From Pleionea sp041589565 (lineage in GTDB: Bacteria > Pseudomonadota > Gammaproteobacteria > Enterobacterales > Kangiellaceae): DNA of 11,008 nt. The stretch is taken from assembly GCA_041589565.1 (NCBI GenBank), contig JBFHVL010000108.1, positions 1-11,008 of the forward strand, read 5' to 3'. Shown in pieces: positions 1 through 6,876 of the stretch. The notes under the pieces are model-generated. The model saw only the letters and a program-made list of their open reading frames with translations, was not told the DNA's origin and ran no database searches. Positions within the stretch are counted from its first letter, which is position 1; every line of letters begins with the position of its first letter. The position numbers were made by a program, and so were the translations under genes.

Positions 1-434
1 AACCAACGTATCACTAAATCGGTTATTAAGTTATTGCCTTTTTTAGGAATTGGGTAGCGAAAAGCACTCTGATGGGATAACCCGATGGAGAACTTCTTTC
101 GTTGTCTGGCCGCCCATGCAGTAATAGGTTCAAAGTCATTGATTATTAAGTCGTAGCCGGATAAATCTAATGATTCTATATCAAAAAGAAGCTGCTTGAG
201 TTTTAGTTGCTGTACTGTTTTAAAATGACTGACTTTTCCGTTATCGATGGCAAAGGTTAAGCCACGAAAAGTCTGATAATTACCGAAGCATTCCATGTCA
301 AAGTAATCATTATTAGGTCTTCCGGAAAAGACCCAGTCGACTTCGATATTTGCACGCGCCAGTGCTTTGGCCATTACTCTTGCGCGCGTGATATGACCGT
401 TTCCGGTTCCTTGAACACCGTAAAGTATTTTCAT
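1..434 (-). CDS. MJ1255/VC2487-type glycosyltransferase, N-terminal part (cut by window edge)
   Basis: Partial gene: the first 144 residues are visible and the reading frame stays open to the left edge. The start is an ATG at 434-432 (MKILYGVQGTGNGH...). The glycine-rich loop GVQGTGNGHITRAR at residues 6-19 is the N-terminal nucleotide-sugar-transferase signature of the MJ1255/VC2487 family of GT-B-fold glycosyltransferases. Further family-like segments are FSGRP (36-40), LIINDFEP (97-103) and GLSHQSAF (118-125). The acceptor and sugar of this family are not established as far as I know, so cell-envelope or lipid glycosylation is inference. The start lies 6 bases after the stop of the PAP2 phosphatase on the same strand, so the two are almost certainly co-transcribed and probably translationally coupled. 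No strong ribosome-binding site is seen, which fits coupling. Family assignment is fairly confident from motif recognition; function is not. Confidence 0.85.
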   Translation of the reverse strand, partial: MKILYGVQGTGNGHITRARVMAKALARANIEVDWVFSGRPNNDYFDMECFGNYQTFRGLTFAIDNGKVSHFKTVQQLKLKQLLFDIESLDLSGYDLIINDFEPITAWAARQRKKFSIGLSHQSAFRYPIPKKGNNLITDLVIRW

Positions 435-440
435 AATGAC

Positions 441-977
441 TTACTGACCGAGCTGTGAGGCAAATAAAATTCCCGCTTGTGCTGACACACAACCTAACAC
501 AATACCAGCCAAAATATCGCCGGGGAAATGGACCCCCAGTAAAACTCTTGATAATCCAACAAGGCTGGCCCAAATAAAAACGGCAAAGGCATAACTTGGA
601 TAAAAATTTAAGATTAAAGTTGCAAAAACAAATGCTCCGGCGGTATGTCCTGATGGAAAGCTGAACTGATCGGAGGGCTCGATTAATGCGCTGAATCCTT
701 TGAGCTTTTGCTCGGGTCTATCTCGTTTGATTAAGTGTTTGATCGATAAATAACAGGACACGTCGAGAAGAAACGCGATTAAAGCGGCGCCAAAAAAGCT
801 CAATCCCTGACTTGAATCTATTACCAGTAAGCTAGACCCAGCAATAAGATAAAGTGGCCCATCGCCGGTTCGTGAAATGATTCTGACCAGCCAATGATAT
901 TGGCATCCTTGCTCTTTATTCATCCATAAAAAAGCACGGGTATCGAACTGATGGATTCTCTGTAACAATGGTTTCAT
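441..977 (-). CDS. PAP2-family (type 2 phosphatidic acid phosphatase-like) membrane phosphatase
   Basis: Integral-membrane phosphatase of the PAP2 superfamily, 178 residues from the ATG at 977-975. An in-frame TTG five codons upstream (992) is an alternative start. Neither has a strong Shine-Dalgarno, and I prefer the ATG. All three catalytic motifs are intact (numbering from the upstream TTG): KX6RP with K85, R92 and P93; PSGH at 113-116; and SRX5HX3D with S148, R149, H155 and D159, the histidine being the expected nucleophile. Several hydrophobic segments surround these motifs. Family members dephosphorylate phosphatidic acid, phosphatidylglycerophosphate, undecaprenyl pyrophosphate or lipid A; the sequence does not tell which. 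It leads an operon with the glycosyltransferase 6 bases downstream and is divergent from dgkA, whose product makes phosphatidic acid. A lipid-recycling role is therefore plausible but inferred. Confidence 0.9.
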   Translation of the reverse strand: MKPLLQRIHQFDTRAFLWMNKEQGCQYHWLVRIISRTGDGPLYLIAGSSLLVIDSSQGLSFFGAALIAFLLDVSCYLSIKHLIKRDRPEQKLKGFSALIEPSDQFSFPSGHTAGAFVFATLILNFYPSYAFAVFIWASLVGLSRVLLGVHFPGDILAGIVLGCVSAQAGILFASQLGQ

Positions 978-1030
978 AGTTTGCTTTAACAATTGAACTT
1001 ATTCACGAAACTTACTTTGTGCTCGCGGTA

Positions 1031-1068
1031 TGTCATTTCTGTTAATGCTTTTTGAACATTAAATGACA
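1031..1068. repeat. Inverted repeat in the PAP2-dgkA divergent promoter region
   Basis: TGTCATTT at 1031-1038 is the exact reverse complement of AAATGACA at 1061-1068. Inside it AATG (1044-1047) pairs with CATT (1057-1060), so the element can form a bulged hairpin with a 9-base loop. It sits between the two divergent starts (977 and 1105). No T-run follows on either side, so it is not a terminator. It could be an operator for a dimeric regulator acting on one or both genes; that is inference. A hexamer CGCGGT occurs on both flanks (1024-1029 and 1073-1078). Confidence 0.5.
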
Positions 1069-1104
1069 AAAACGCGGTGCTAATTAAATAACTTAGGGGG
1101 AGAC

Positions 1105-1473
1105 ATGGCTAAACCTGGCAAAACGGGATTGGCGCGAATCATTGATGCATTTTTTTATTCCATGAAAGGGTTTAAAGCCGTTTGGCAGCATGAAGCAGCC
1201 TTTCGTCAAGAGCTGCTGATGGCGATAGTTCTTGTTCCTGTTGCGATTTGGCTGGCTGATACTGCCATTGAACGGGTGTTGATGATTGCCAGTGTGTTTT
1301 GGGTATTGATGGCTGAACTGGCAAACTCTGCTTTGGAAGCCGTGGTGGATCGTACTGGACACGAACGACATGAATTGTCGGGACGCGCTAAAGATATTGG
1401 TTCTGCGCTGGTGTTTACCAGCTTGTTGTTGATGGCCATTGTTTGGGGAGTTATTTTGCTGGAGCGGTTTTAG
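1105..1473 (+). CDS. dgkA: Diacylglycerol kinase (DgkA), inner membrane
   Basis: 122-residue integral-membrane kinase that uses ATP to phosphorylate diacylglycerol to phosphatidic acid, recycling lipid headgroup by-products. It matches E. coli DgkA (about 122 residues) along its length. HEAAFRQE lies at 29-36, with E30 the equivalent of the E. coli metal-site glutamate. ELANSALEAVVDR lies at 71-83 and includes the catalytic-base position E71, plus N74, E78 and D82. HELSGRAKDIGSA at 89-101 contains the nucleotide-binding K96 and D97. Three hydrophobic segments at roughly 34-50, 54-75 and 98-118 fit the known trimeric three-helix fold. The ATG at 1105 has a strong GGGGGAGA ribosome-binding site just upstream. 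It is divergent from a PAP2 phosphatase, a possible opposing enzyme. Confidence 0.97.
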   Translation: MAKPGKTGLARIIDAFFYSMKGFKAVWQHEAAFRQELLMAIVLVPVAIWLADTAIERVLMIASVFWVLMAELANSALEAVVDRTGHERHELSGRAKDIGSALVFTSLLLMAIVWGVILLERF

Positions 1474-1540
1474 AGGTCAAAGAAGTTATATAGCCATTAT
1501 GGCGCTGTTGGCTGCCTGTTAAAATTTATCGTATAAAAAC

Positions 1541-1567
1541 TAAACTCAAGTGGTTATTTGCCGATAA
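1541..1567 (+). promoter_or_regulatory. Consensus sigma-28 (FliA) flagellar promoter
   Basis: TAAA at 1541-1544, a spacer of exactly 15 bases, then GCCGATAA at 1560-1567. This matches the enterobacterial FliA consensus TAAA-N15-GCCGATAA at every specified base. Transcription should start near 1574, giving a leader of about 78 bases before the ATG at 1652. No second match with this spacing was noticed in the window. It implies that the two genes downstream are expressed with late (class 3) flagellar genes. Confidence 0.85.
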
Positions 1568-1651
1568 CCTAAAGTGGAGAACCCTTTGTTTGATTCGTAT
1601 GTCGCAAAAGGTTTGAGAAAAGTTATATTTATCAACAAGATAGAGGTTGTT

Positions 1652-1882
1652 ATGCAAATTGATGGTCTTTCCGCTGCATTAGGTGGCTTTCAAAATGCGG
1701 TAAATAGGGCAGGCGAAGCCGCTCAGGAAATCGCATCGGCCAGTGCAAAACAGGAAGGCACTCAGGATCTGATCAAACCATTGGTTGAGCTTAAAGTTGC
1801 AGAACGTGATGCTCAGGCCAATGCAAAGGTAATTGAAACCGAGAATAAAATACTCGGTAGCATTATCGATATCGAAGTTTAG
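1652..1882 (+). CDS. Small protein resembling the C-terminal helix of flagellar rod/hook proteins
   Basis: 76 residues from the ATG at 1652, which has AGAGG at 1642-1646 with 5-base spacing. A longer reading from GTG 1574 is rejected because that codon coincides with the predicted FliA transcription start. Residues 42-75, containing LVELKVAERDAQANAKVIET and then ILGSIIDI, resemble the C-terminal segment of FlgC/FlgE/FlgG-type proteins, where an L-x(4)-A-x(3)-QAN-x-KVI-x-T heptad pattern forms the coiled-coil of the axial core. Nothing resembling the N-terminal rod helix or central domains is present, so it would be a stand-alone mini-version. There is no signal peptide or membrane segment; the middle (15-35) is alanine-rich and likely helical. 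It is the first gene after a sigma-28 promoter and lies 34 bases before a SprA-related gene. Function is unknown to me; the resemblance is by eye. Confidence 0.8.
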   Translation: MQIDGLSAALGGFQNAVNRAGEAAQEIASASAKQEGTQDLIKPLVELKVAERDAQANAKVIETENKILGSIIDIEV

Positions 1883-1916
1883 TACTCTAATTCATTGATT
1901 TTATTAGGCTTCTGAA

Positions 1917-2690
1917 GTGGTCATTAATCCTGCGGTAGTGCCGTTGCCCATATCGACAGCGCACGCGCCGACCGAGTCGGTGCGCAATGAGGCTCGTCTG
2001 CAGGAACGCGTTCCCGAAACGAAAGCGTTAACCGAAAACGTTAAACTTAAGCCTACTGCAGATGAAGGTCAGCAAGCAGCTCGCACCGAAACGACGCGCT
2101 CTGAAACCGCGGCTGAGCGCCAGGTTCAGGAGCGAGGGGAAGGTAATCAACAGCAAGGTGAGAGTCGTGGCGAGGGACGCGACCGCGAAGACTCGCAGCG
2201 TCAGGAACGGGAAGAGCAAACGCAGCAGCGTAAAGAACAGCAAGAAGTACAACAACTCAAATCAACCGATCGTGAAGTTCGTGCTCACGAAGCTGCTCAT
2301 GCGGCGGTAGGTGGACAGTATGCCGGTTCTCCCACCTATACATTTAAACGAGGACCGGACGGACAGCGTTATGCCGTTGCTGGAGAAGTCCCAATCGATA
2401 CCTCGGTAGTCGCTGGCGATCCACAAGCCACCATCGAAAAAATGCAGCAAGTGCAACGTGCAGCACTTGCTCCGGCGGATCCGTCTCCACAAGATTTGCG
2501 AGTTGCAGCTCAGGCAGCAGCCAAGGCTAATCAAGCACGGGCCGAGTTATTAACCGAGCCAGGAGATTCTCGCGAAAAAGACTCTGAGACAAGTTCAGTG
2601 TCCTCACAGGACCGCTTTCAGCAAAAACTGCGTAATTTAGGTGTACTGGATCTGCCCGAAGTGGGTGAGCGTTTAAGCGTTACTGCCTAA
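1917..2690 (+). CDS. SprA-related putative metalloprotease (CJM1_0395-like family)
   Basis: 257 residues, GTG start with a weak AGG at 1906-1908 eight bases upstream. Residues about 50-115 are a low-complexity, highly charged Q/E/R-rich linker, probably disordered or coiled-coil. The conserved family core follows: REVRAHEAAHAAVGGQY at 119-135, containing the zincin-like HEAAH (H124, E125, H128); then PTYTFKRGPDGQRYAVAGEV at 139-158; then the segment around 161-211 with DPQATIEKM and PADPS. This pattern is that of the SprA-related family, annotated as putative metalloprotease; zinc binding and proteolysis are predicted rather than shown, and E157 is a candidate third ligand by inference. No signal peptide or membrane segment is seen, so it would be cytoplasmic unless exported by a non-Sec route. 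It is the second gene of the sigma-28-driven pair. Family call confident, role unknown. Confidence 0.88.
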   Translation: MVINPAVVPLPISTAHAPTESVRNEARLQERVPETKALTENVKLKPTADEGQQAARTETTRSETAAERQVQERGEGNQQQGESRGEGRDREDSQRQEREEQTQQRKEQQEVQQLKSTDREVRAHEAAHAAVGGQYAGSPTYTFKRGPDGQRYAVAGEVPIDTSVVAGDPQATIEKMQQVQRAALAPADPSPQDLRVAAQAAAKANQARAELLTEPGDSREKDSETSSVSSQDRFQQKLRNLGVLDLPEVGERLSVTA

Positions 2691-2791
2691 TTTTTCATAT
2701 TATTCAATTGCTTACCTGGTTATTTCATATTGTTTCCTTTTCTTTGTAATTAAATTCACTAAATATCGACTCAAAACACCAGTTAATAGTA

Positions 2792-2844
2792 CGCAAGTAC
2801 CCATCTTGCGGTAGCTGCTCGTTTTTACTATGGTGTCGACCATA
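2792..2844. repeat. Two short inverted repeats upstream of the M16 peptidase gene
   Basis: CGCAAG (2792-2797) pairs perfectly with CTTGCG (2805-2810) around a 7-base loop. TATGGT (2829-2834) pairs perfectly with ACCATA (2839-2844) around GTCG. Neither hairpin is directly followed by a T-run, so they are not convincing terminators for the upstream operon. The second overlaps a TATAAG sequence (2843-2848) that could be a -10 box; no good -35 is visible. A regulatory role is possible but unsupported. Confidence 0.35.
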
Positions 2845-2877
2845 TAAGAGTATCAAAACAATCTTTGTGGAGGATAT

Positions 2878-5763
2878 GTGTTGAAATATTGGAAGCTATT
2901 GGCCTTAACCGCTGTTCTAGCCGGTTGCCAGCAAAATGAATCAGAACAGTCGAGCGCAAAAGAGCAAACAAAGCCCGCCGCTGTTGAAAATACCTTACCA
3001 GAAGGTATTACTCATATTGAAACCGTCACTCAAAAGGGCGACGAAATTGTAATCCCTTACCAAAAGTATCAGCTGGATAATGGGCTTACCGTTGTCATTC
3101 ACGAAGATCATTCCGATCCATTGGTTCATGTTGATGTGACTTATCATGTGGGCTCTGCTCGTGAAGAGCCAGGTAAATCAGGATTTGCACATTTTTTTGA
3201 GCATATGATGTTTCAGGGCTCAGAGCACGTAGGCGACGAACAACACTTTAAGATTGTTACTGAGTCAGGTGGTGACTTAAATGGAACAACTAATTTTGAT
3301 CGCACCAACTACTACCAGACAGTACCGGTTAACCAATTGGAGAAAATGCTGTGGTTAGAAGCGGATCGCATGGGCTTCTTACTAAATGCGGTAACGCAAG
3401 AAAAATTTGAAGTTCAACGGGAAACGGTGAAAAACGAACGTGGTCAGCGAGTGGATAATCGTCCCTACGGGCGCATGTTTGAAACTATTCTGGAAGCAAT
3501 GTTCCCCGGCGGGCACCCCTATTCCTGGCCAACGATTGGTTTCATTGAAGACTTAAATCGAGTAAACGTAAACGATTTAAAAAAATTCTTTTTGCGTTGG
3601 TATGGACCTAATAACGCGGTAATTACTATTGGTGGTAATGTTGATGCTATGGAAACGTTAAAGCTGGTCAAAAAATATTTTGGCAGTATTCCGCGTGGTC
3701 CAGAAGTTAACGATGCCGAAAAACCATTAGTGACTTTAGAAGAAGATCGATATCTAACTCAAGAAGATAATGTTCATCTTCCCATGTTATCCATGTCTTA
3801 TCCTACCGTTTATGCGCGCCATGAAGATGAAGCTGCTTTAGATTTATTGGCTGAAATTATCGGTGGCGGAAAAACCTCGTTGCTTTATAAAAATTTGGTT
3901 AAAACGCAATATGCTGTTCAAGCGAATGTAGGTCACTATTGTTTCGAACTAGCTTGTTTGTATTTTACTCAGGCATTGCCCAATCCTGCGTCTGGGAAAT
4001 CTATGGCAGAGCTGGAAAGCATTATTCGTAATACTTACCAGGAGTTTGAAAAACGAGGTGTTACGGAAGATGATTTAATTAAGGCCAAAGCTGAGCACGA
4101 AGCGAACACCATTCGAGGCCTGCAATCTGTTGCCGGCAAAGTCAGTCAATTAGCCGCTTATGAAACTTTTACTGGTAACCCTAATTACATTCAAAAAGAC
4201 ATCGAGAGATACAACTCGGTGACGAAAGAAGATGTAATGCGTGTATATAACCAGTATATCAAAGGAAAGCATGGCGTAATTTTAAGTATCGTTCCTACTG
4301 GCAAGCCTGAGCTAACAGCCAAGAAGGACACTTACACTCCTAAACCGAGAAATTTTGTTGCTACATCAGAGACCAAGGCGGATGATTTGGACGTTCGCAT
4401 TGCTCAAGATAACTTTGATCGCAGTGTTCAACCGCAAGCGGGTGCTAATCCTCTAGTGTCGGTGCCTGATTTTTGGAAAGTGGAAACCAAAAATAAAATT
4501 AAAGTATTAGGCGCTCAGAGTACTGAAACTCCAACCACGTCTCTACTACTTAAAATTCCAGGCGGTCATTATCATACGTCTAAAGATAAAGCAGGTCTTG
4601 CGAGTTTAGCCGCTGCTATGTTGAATGAATCAACAAAGCAACGTAGTACTGAAGAAATGAGTCTTGCTCTTCAAAAGTTGGGAAGTCGCGTAAACTTTTC
4701 CGCAAATGACCACTCAATTAATGTTTACGTGAGCGCTCTAACCAAAAACTTGCAGCCAACTCTGGATTTAGTGGCCGAAAGTTTATTGCAACCTGCTTTC
4801 TCCGAAGATGACTTCAAACGACTGCAATCGCAAACCATTCAGAGCATTCAAAATAGCAAGAAGCAACCTGGAAGTTTGGCGTCTCAAGGCTGGGCAAAAT
4901 TGATGTACGGAGATACGATTGCAGGAATTGCAGATCAAGGGACAGTATCGACAGTTTCTGCTTTAACGGTAAAAGATGTCGAAAACTTCTATCAGCAGTT
5001 TGTAAAACCAGAAGCTGCTGAACTGATCGTTGTGAGTGATCTTGAAAAATCTAAGGTTGTGCCTCAGTTTGCTGTTTTCGATAACTGGCAGGGCAAATCT
5101 GCTGCTTCCGCTACCCGTTTTGAAAAGACCGTATTTGATCCAAAAACGATTTACATCGTGAATAAAGATGATGCGGCACAGTCTGAAATTCGTATCAGTA
5201 AACGAGGATTAACTCGAGATTTCACTGGCGAGTTTTATAAAGCATCATTGATGAACTTTACATTGGGTGGTGCGTTCAATAGTCGTATTATGTTGAATTT
5301 ACGTGAAGATAAAGGTTACACCTATGGAGCTCGCTCCCGGTTTTGGGGAGATCAATATGATGGCGGATATACTGCTTGGGCAAGTGTCCGTGCCGATGTT
5401 ACCGACAAATCGTTTATTGAGTTTGAGAAGGAAATTACCAATTATCACGCTAATGGTATGACAAAAGATGAGCTTGAATTTATGCGTAAAGCTATAGGTC
5501 AAAGTGATGCGCTGAAATATGAAACTCCGCGCGATAAGCTCAACTTTATGAGCAACATCTTAACCTATAATCTTGACAAGGGATTTGTTGATCAACAAGC
5601 GAAAATAATAAGAACTGTAGAATTGAAAGAGCTGAATGAGCTTGCCAAGAAGCACCTCGACTTTGACTCAATGGCTAAATTGGTTGTTGGCGACTACGAA
5701 ACGTTAAAGCCTCAATTTGAAGCTTTAGGTTATAAAGTCGAAGAGTTGAAGCTACCAGAATAA
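2878..5763 (+). CDS. M16-family zinc metallopeptidase, two-domain lipoprotein
   Basis: 961 residues. The N-terminus (MLKYWKLLALTAVLAGC) is a lipoprotein signal with lipobox LAGC and acylated C17, so the enzyme should be membrane-anchored and periplasm-facing. The active M16 half (about 64-480) has the inverted zinc motif HFFEH (H105, E108 as base, H109) and a downstream KNERGQ with E187 as third ligand. The second half (about 510-955) is the inactive partner: where HxxEH would align (GLASLAAAM, 573-581) the residues are S, A and A. It keeps the substrate-binding LREDKGYTYG segment (808-817; R809, Y816). Length fits fused M16 peptidases of about 950 residues. GGAGG at 2869-2873 serves either GTG 2878 (4-base spacing) or TTG 2881 (7-base spacing, arguably better); the product differs by one residue. 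Substrate unknown. It appears monocistronic, ending in a strong terminator. Confidence 0.94.
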   Translation: MLKYWKLLALTAVLAGCQQNESEQSSAKEQTKPAAVENTLPEGITHIETVTQKGDEIVIPYQKYQLDNGLTVVIHEDHSDPLVHVDVTYHVGSAREEPGKSGFAHFFEHMMFQGSEHVGDEQHFKIVTESGGDLNGTTNFDRTNYYQTVPVNQLEKMLWLEADRMGFLLNAVTQEKFEVQRETVKNERGQRVDNRPYGRMFETILEAMFPGGHPYSWPTIGFIEDLNRVNVNDLKKFFLRWYGPNNAVITIGGNVDAMETLKLVKKYFGSIPRGPEVNDAEKPLVTLEEDRYLTQEDNVHLPMLSMSYPTVYARHEDEAALDLLAEIIGGGKTSLLYKNLVKTQYAVQANVGHYCFELACLYFTQALPNPASGKSMAELESIIRNTYQEFEKRGVTEDDLIKAKAEHEANTIRGLQSVAGKVSQLAAYETFTGNPNYIQKDIERYNSVTKEDVMRVYNQYIKGKHGVILSIVPTGKPELTAKKDTYTPKPRNFVATSETKADDLDVRIAQDNFDRSVQPQAGANPLVSVPDFWKVETKNKIKVLGAQSTETPTTSLLLKIPGGHYHTSKDKAGLASLAAAMLNESTKQRSTEEMSLALQKLGSRVNFSANDHSINVYVSALTKNLQPTLDLVAESLLQPAFSEDDFKRLQSQTIQSIQNSKKQPGSLASQGWAKLMYGDTIAGIADQGTVSTVSALTVKDVENFYQQFVKPEAAELIVVSDLEKSKVVPQFAVFDNWQGKSAASATRFEKTVFDPKTIYIVNKDDAAQSEIRISKRGLTRDFTGEFYKASLMNFTLGGAFNSRIMLNLREDKGYTYGARSRFWGDQYDGGYTAWASVRADVTDKSFIEFEKEITNYHANGMTKDELEFMRKAIGQSDALKYETPRDKLNFMSNILTYNLDKGFVDQQAKIIRTVELKELNELAKKHLDFDSMAKLVVGDYETLKPQFEALGYKVEELKLPE

Positions 5764-5787
5764 TTTTCTGGACAGATAGTGTGCGTT

Positions 5788-5823
5788 AAAGGCTTCGTTA
5801 CGTTGAGTAGCGAAGCCTTTTTT
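5788..5823 (+). terminator. Rho-independent terminator of the M16 peptidase gene
   Basis: AAAGGCTTCG (5788-5797) pairs perfectly with CGAAGCCTTT (5811-5820), followed by further Ts to 5823. The 13-base loop can add a TAC/GTA pairing. It lies 24 bases after the stop codon and isolates the peptidase gene from dam. Confidence 0.9.
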
Positions 5824-5892
5824 CATTCTTTCATGCAAATAAGTGTAAAATCTCGTATAGTTCAGCAAAACGATAATCATAGGTAGTTTTCA

Positions 5893-6714
5893 TTGCGTTC
5901 AGGGGAGCTGGTTCGGCCCTTTCTAAAGTGGGCCGGCGGTAAATTTCGTTTAATTGATCGAATTGCAGACAGTTTGCCGCAAGGTAAACGCCTGATTGAG
6001 CCTTTTTTAGGCTCAGGCGCAGTATTCTTGAACACGCAATTTGATCATTACTTGCTCGCTGATATAAACCCAGACCTAATACACCTCTATCAAACCTTGC
6101 AGTCCGATGGGCTTGAGTTTATTGAATATTGTGAGTCGTTTTTCCAACCGAAACTTAATCGTGAGAAGCAGTACTATCAGTTTCGTGAAGAGTTTAATCA
6201 ATTGCCTCAGGGAAATAAAAAAGCTGCCTTATTTTTGTATTTAAATCGGCATGGCTACAATGGATTGTGTCGATATAACTTGAAAGGGCGGTTTAATGTT
6301 CCATTCGGTAAATACAAACGTCCTTATTTTCCCCGCAAAGAGCTGATTCATTTCTGGCAAAAAGCGCAAAAAGCCACATTTGTCTGCGAAGACTTCGAAA
6401 AGGTAATGAAGCGTGCTCGTCGAGGTCATGTGGTGTATTGCGACCCACCTTATGTTCCTATTTCTCCAACCGCTTATTTCACCAGTTACGCCCAGACTGG
6501 CTTTAGCCTGCATGATCAGGAGCGCTTAGCGCTGCAGGCCTGTAAATTGGCAGAGCGAGGTGTCACAGTAGTTATTTCCAACCATGAGAATGAATTTACC
6601 CGTTCATTGTATGAAGACGCTAAGATTTTAAGCTTTCCCGTTCGCCGCTTTATTTCCTGTAATGGTAGCCAACGAGGCCATGCTGACGAGTTACTCGCCA
6701 TTTATCGTGAATAA
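5893..6714 (+). CDS. dam: DNA adenine methylase (Dam, GATC-specific)
   Basis: 273 residues, close to E. coli Dam (278). Transfers a methyl group from S-adenosylmethionine to N6 of adenine, expected in GATC, for mismatch repair, replication control and gene regulation. Motif X-like FLKWAGGKF lies at 10-18 and the SAM-binding EPFLGSGAVFLN at 36-47. The Dam-typical YLNRHGYNGLCRYN at 116-129 precedes NVPFGKYKRPYFP (135-147). The catalytic DPPY is at 184-187 and ISNHENEFTR at 228-237. The start is a TTG at 5893: the in-frame stop TAG at 5884-5886 excludes anything upstream, and the conserved FLKWAGGK begins only ten codons later. A weak AGG (5881-5883) precedes it. It sits alone between the M16 gene and higBA, not in the aroKB-damX neighbourhood seen in enterics. 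GATC specificity rests on homology. Confidence 0.95.
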   Translation: MRSGELVRPFLKWAGGKFRLIDRIADSLPQGKRLIEPFLGSGAVFLNTQFDHYLLADINPDLIHLYQTLQSDGLEFIEYCESFFQPKLNREKQYYQFREEFNQLPQGNKKAALFLYLNRHGYNGLCRYNLKGRFNVPFGKYKRPYFPRKELIHFWQKAQKATFVCEDFEKVMKRARRGHVVYCDPPYVPISPTAYFTSYAQTGFSLHDQERLALQACKLAERGVTVVISNHENEFTRSLYEDAKILSFPVRRFISCNGSQRGHADELLAIYRE

Positions 6715-6750
6715 TCAAGGGTTTGTTATGTGATTATTTAACTAAAAAAG

Positions 6751-6833
6751 GCGAGACTGATTCGCATGCAGAATATATGAACTAATATATAATGAATTTG
6801 ATCACATTTATAACAAAATATGCTCAATCTCGC
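6751..6833. repeat. Long-range inverted repeat between dam and higB with AT-rich core
   Basis: GCGAGACTGA (6751-6760) and TCAATCTCGC (6824-6833) are reverse complements at 9 of 10 positions, and GCAT/ATGC just inside extends the match with a 3-base offset. About 60 very AT-rich bases lie between them. Within these is AATGA-N6-TCACA (6791-6806), which keeps 8 of 10 specified bases of a CRP site. No T-run follows, so a terminator is unlikely. Function unknown. Confidence 0.4.
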
Positions 6834-6862
6834 TCCATAAGGCTAAATCTGTGTCTTATAAT
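6834..6862 (+). promoter_or_regulatory. Probable sigma-70 promoter of higBA
   Basis: A perfect -10 box TATAAT at 6857-6862, with a poor -35 (TCCATA, 6834-6839) at 17-base spacing. Transcription would begin near 6869, giving a leader of about 54 bases before the toxin start. The -10 is convincing; a weak -35 is compatible with tight or activator-dependent control. Confidence 0.5.
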
Positions 6863-6876
6863 AAATCTTAACGTGG

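Noticed and set aside
1492..1511. Terminator after dgkA
   Set aside because: AGCCA/TGGCT can pair weakly over a 10-base loop, but no T-run follows and the stem is only 5 bp.
1574..1651. Longer start (GTG 1574) for the 76-residue rod-like protein
   Set aside because: It coincides with the predicted FliA transcription start and has no ribosome-binding site, whereas ATG 1652 has AGAGG at good spacing.
2028..2534. Overlapping open frames on both strands across the SprA-related gene
   Set aside because: They are compositional shadows of the charged Q/E/R-rich coding region, without ribosome-binding sites or recognisable domains.
2876..2884. Tiny leader ORF (ATG TGT TGA) at the M16 start
   Set aside because: It is two codons long and only 2 bases from the GGAGG; more likely chance overlap with the real GTG/TTG start.
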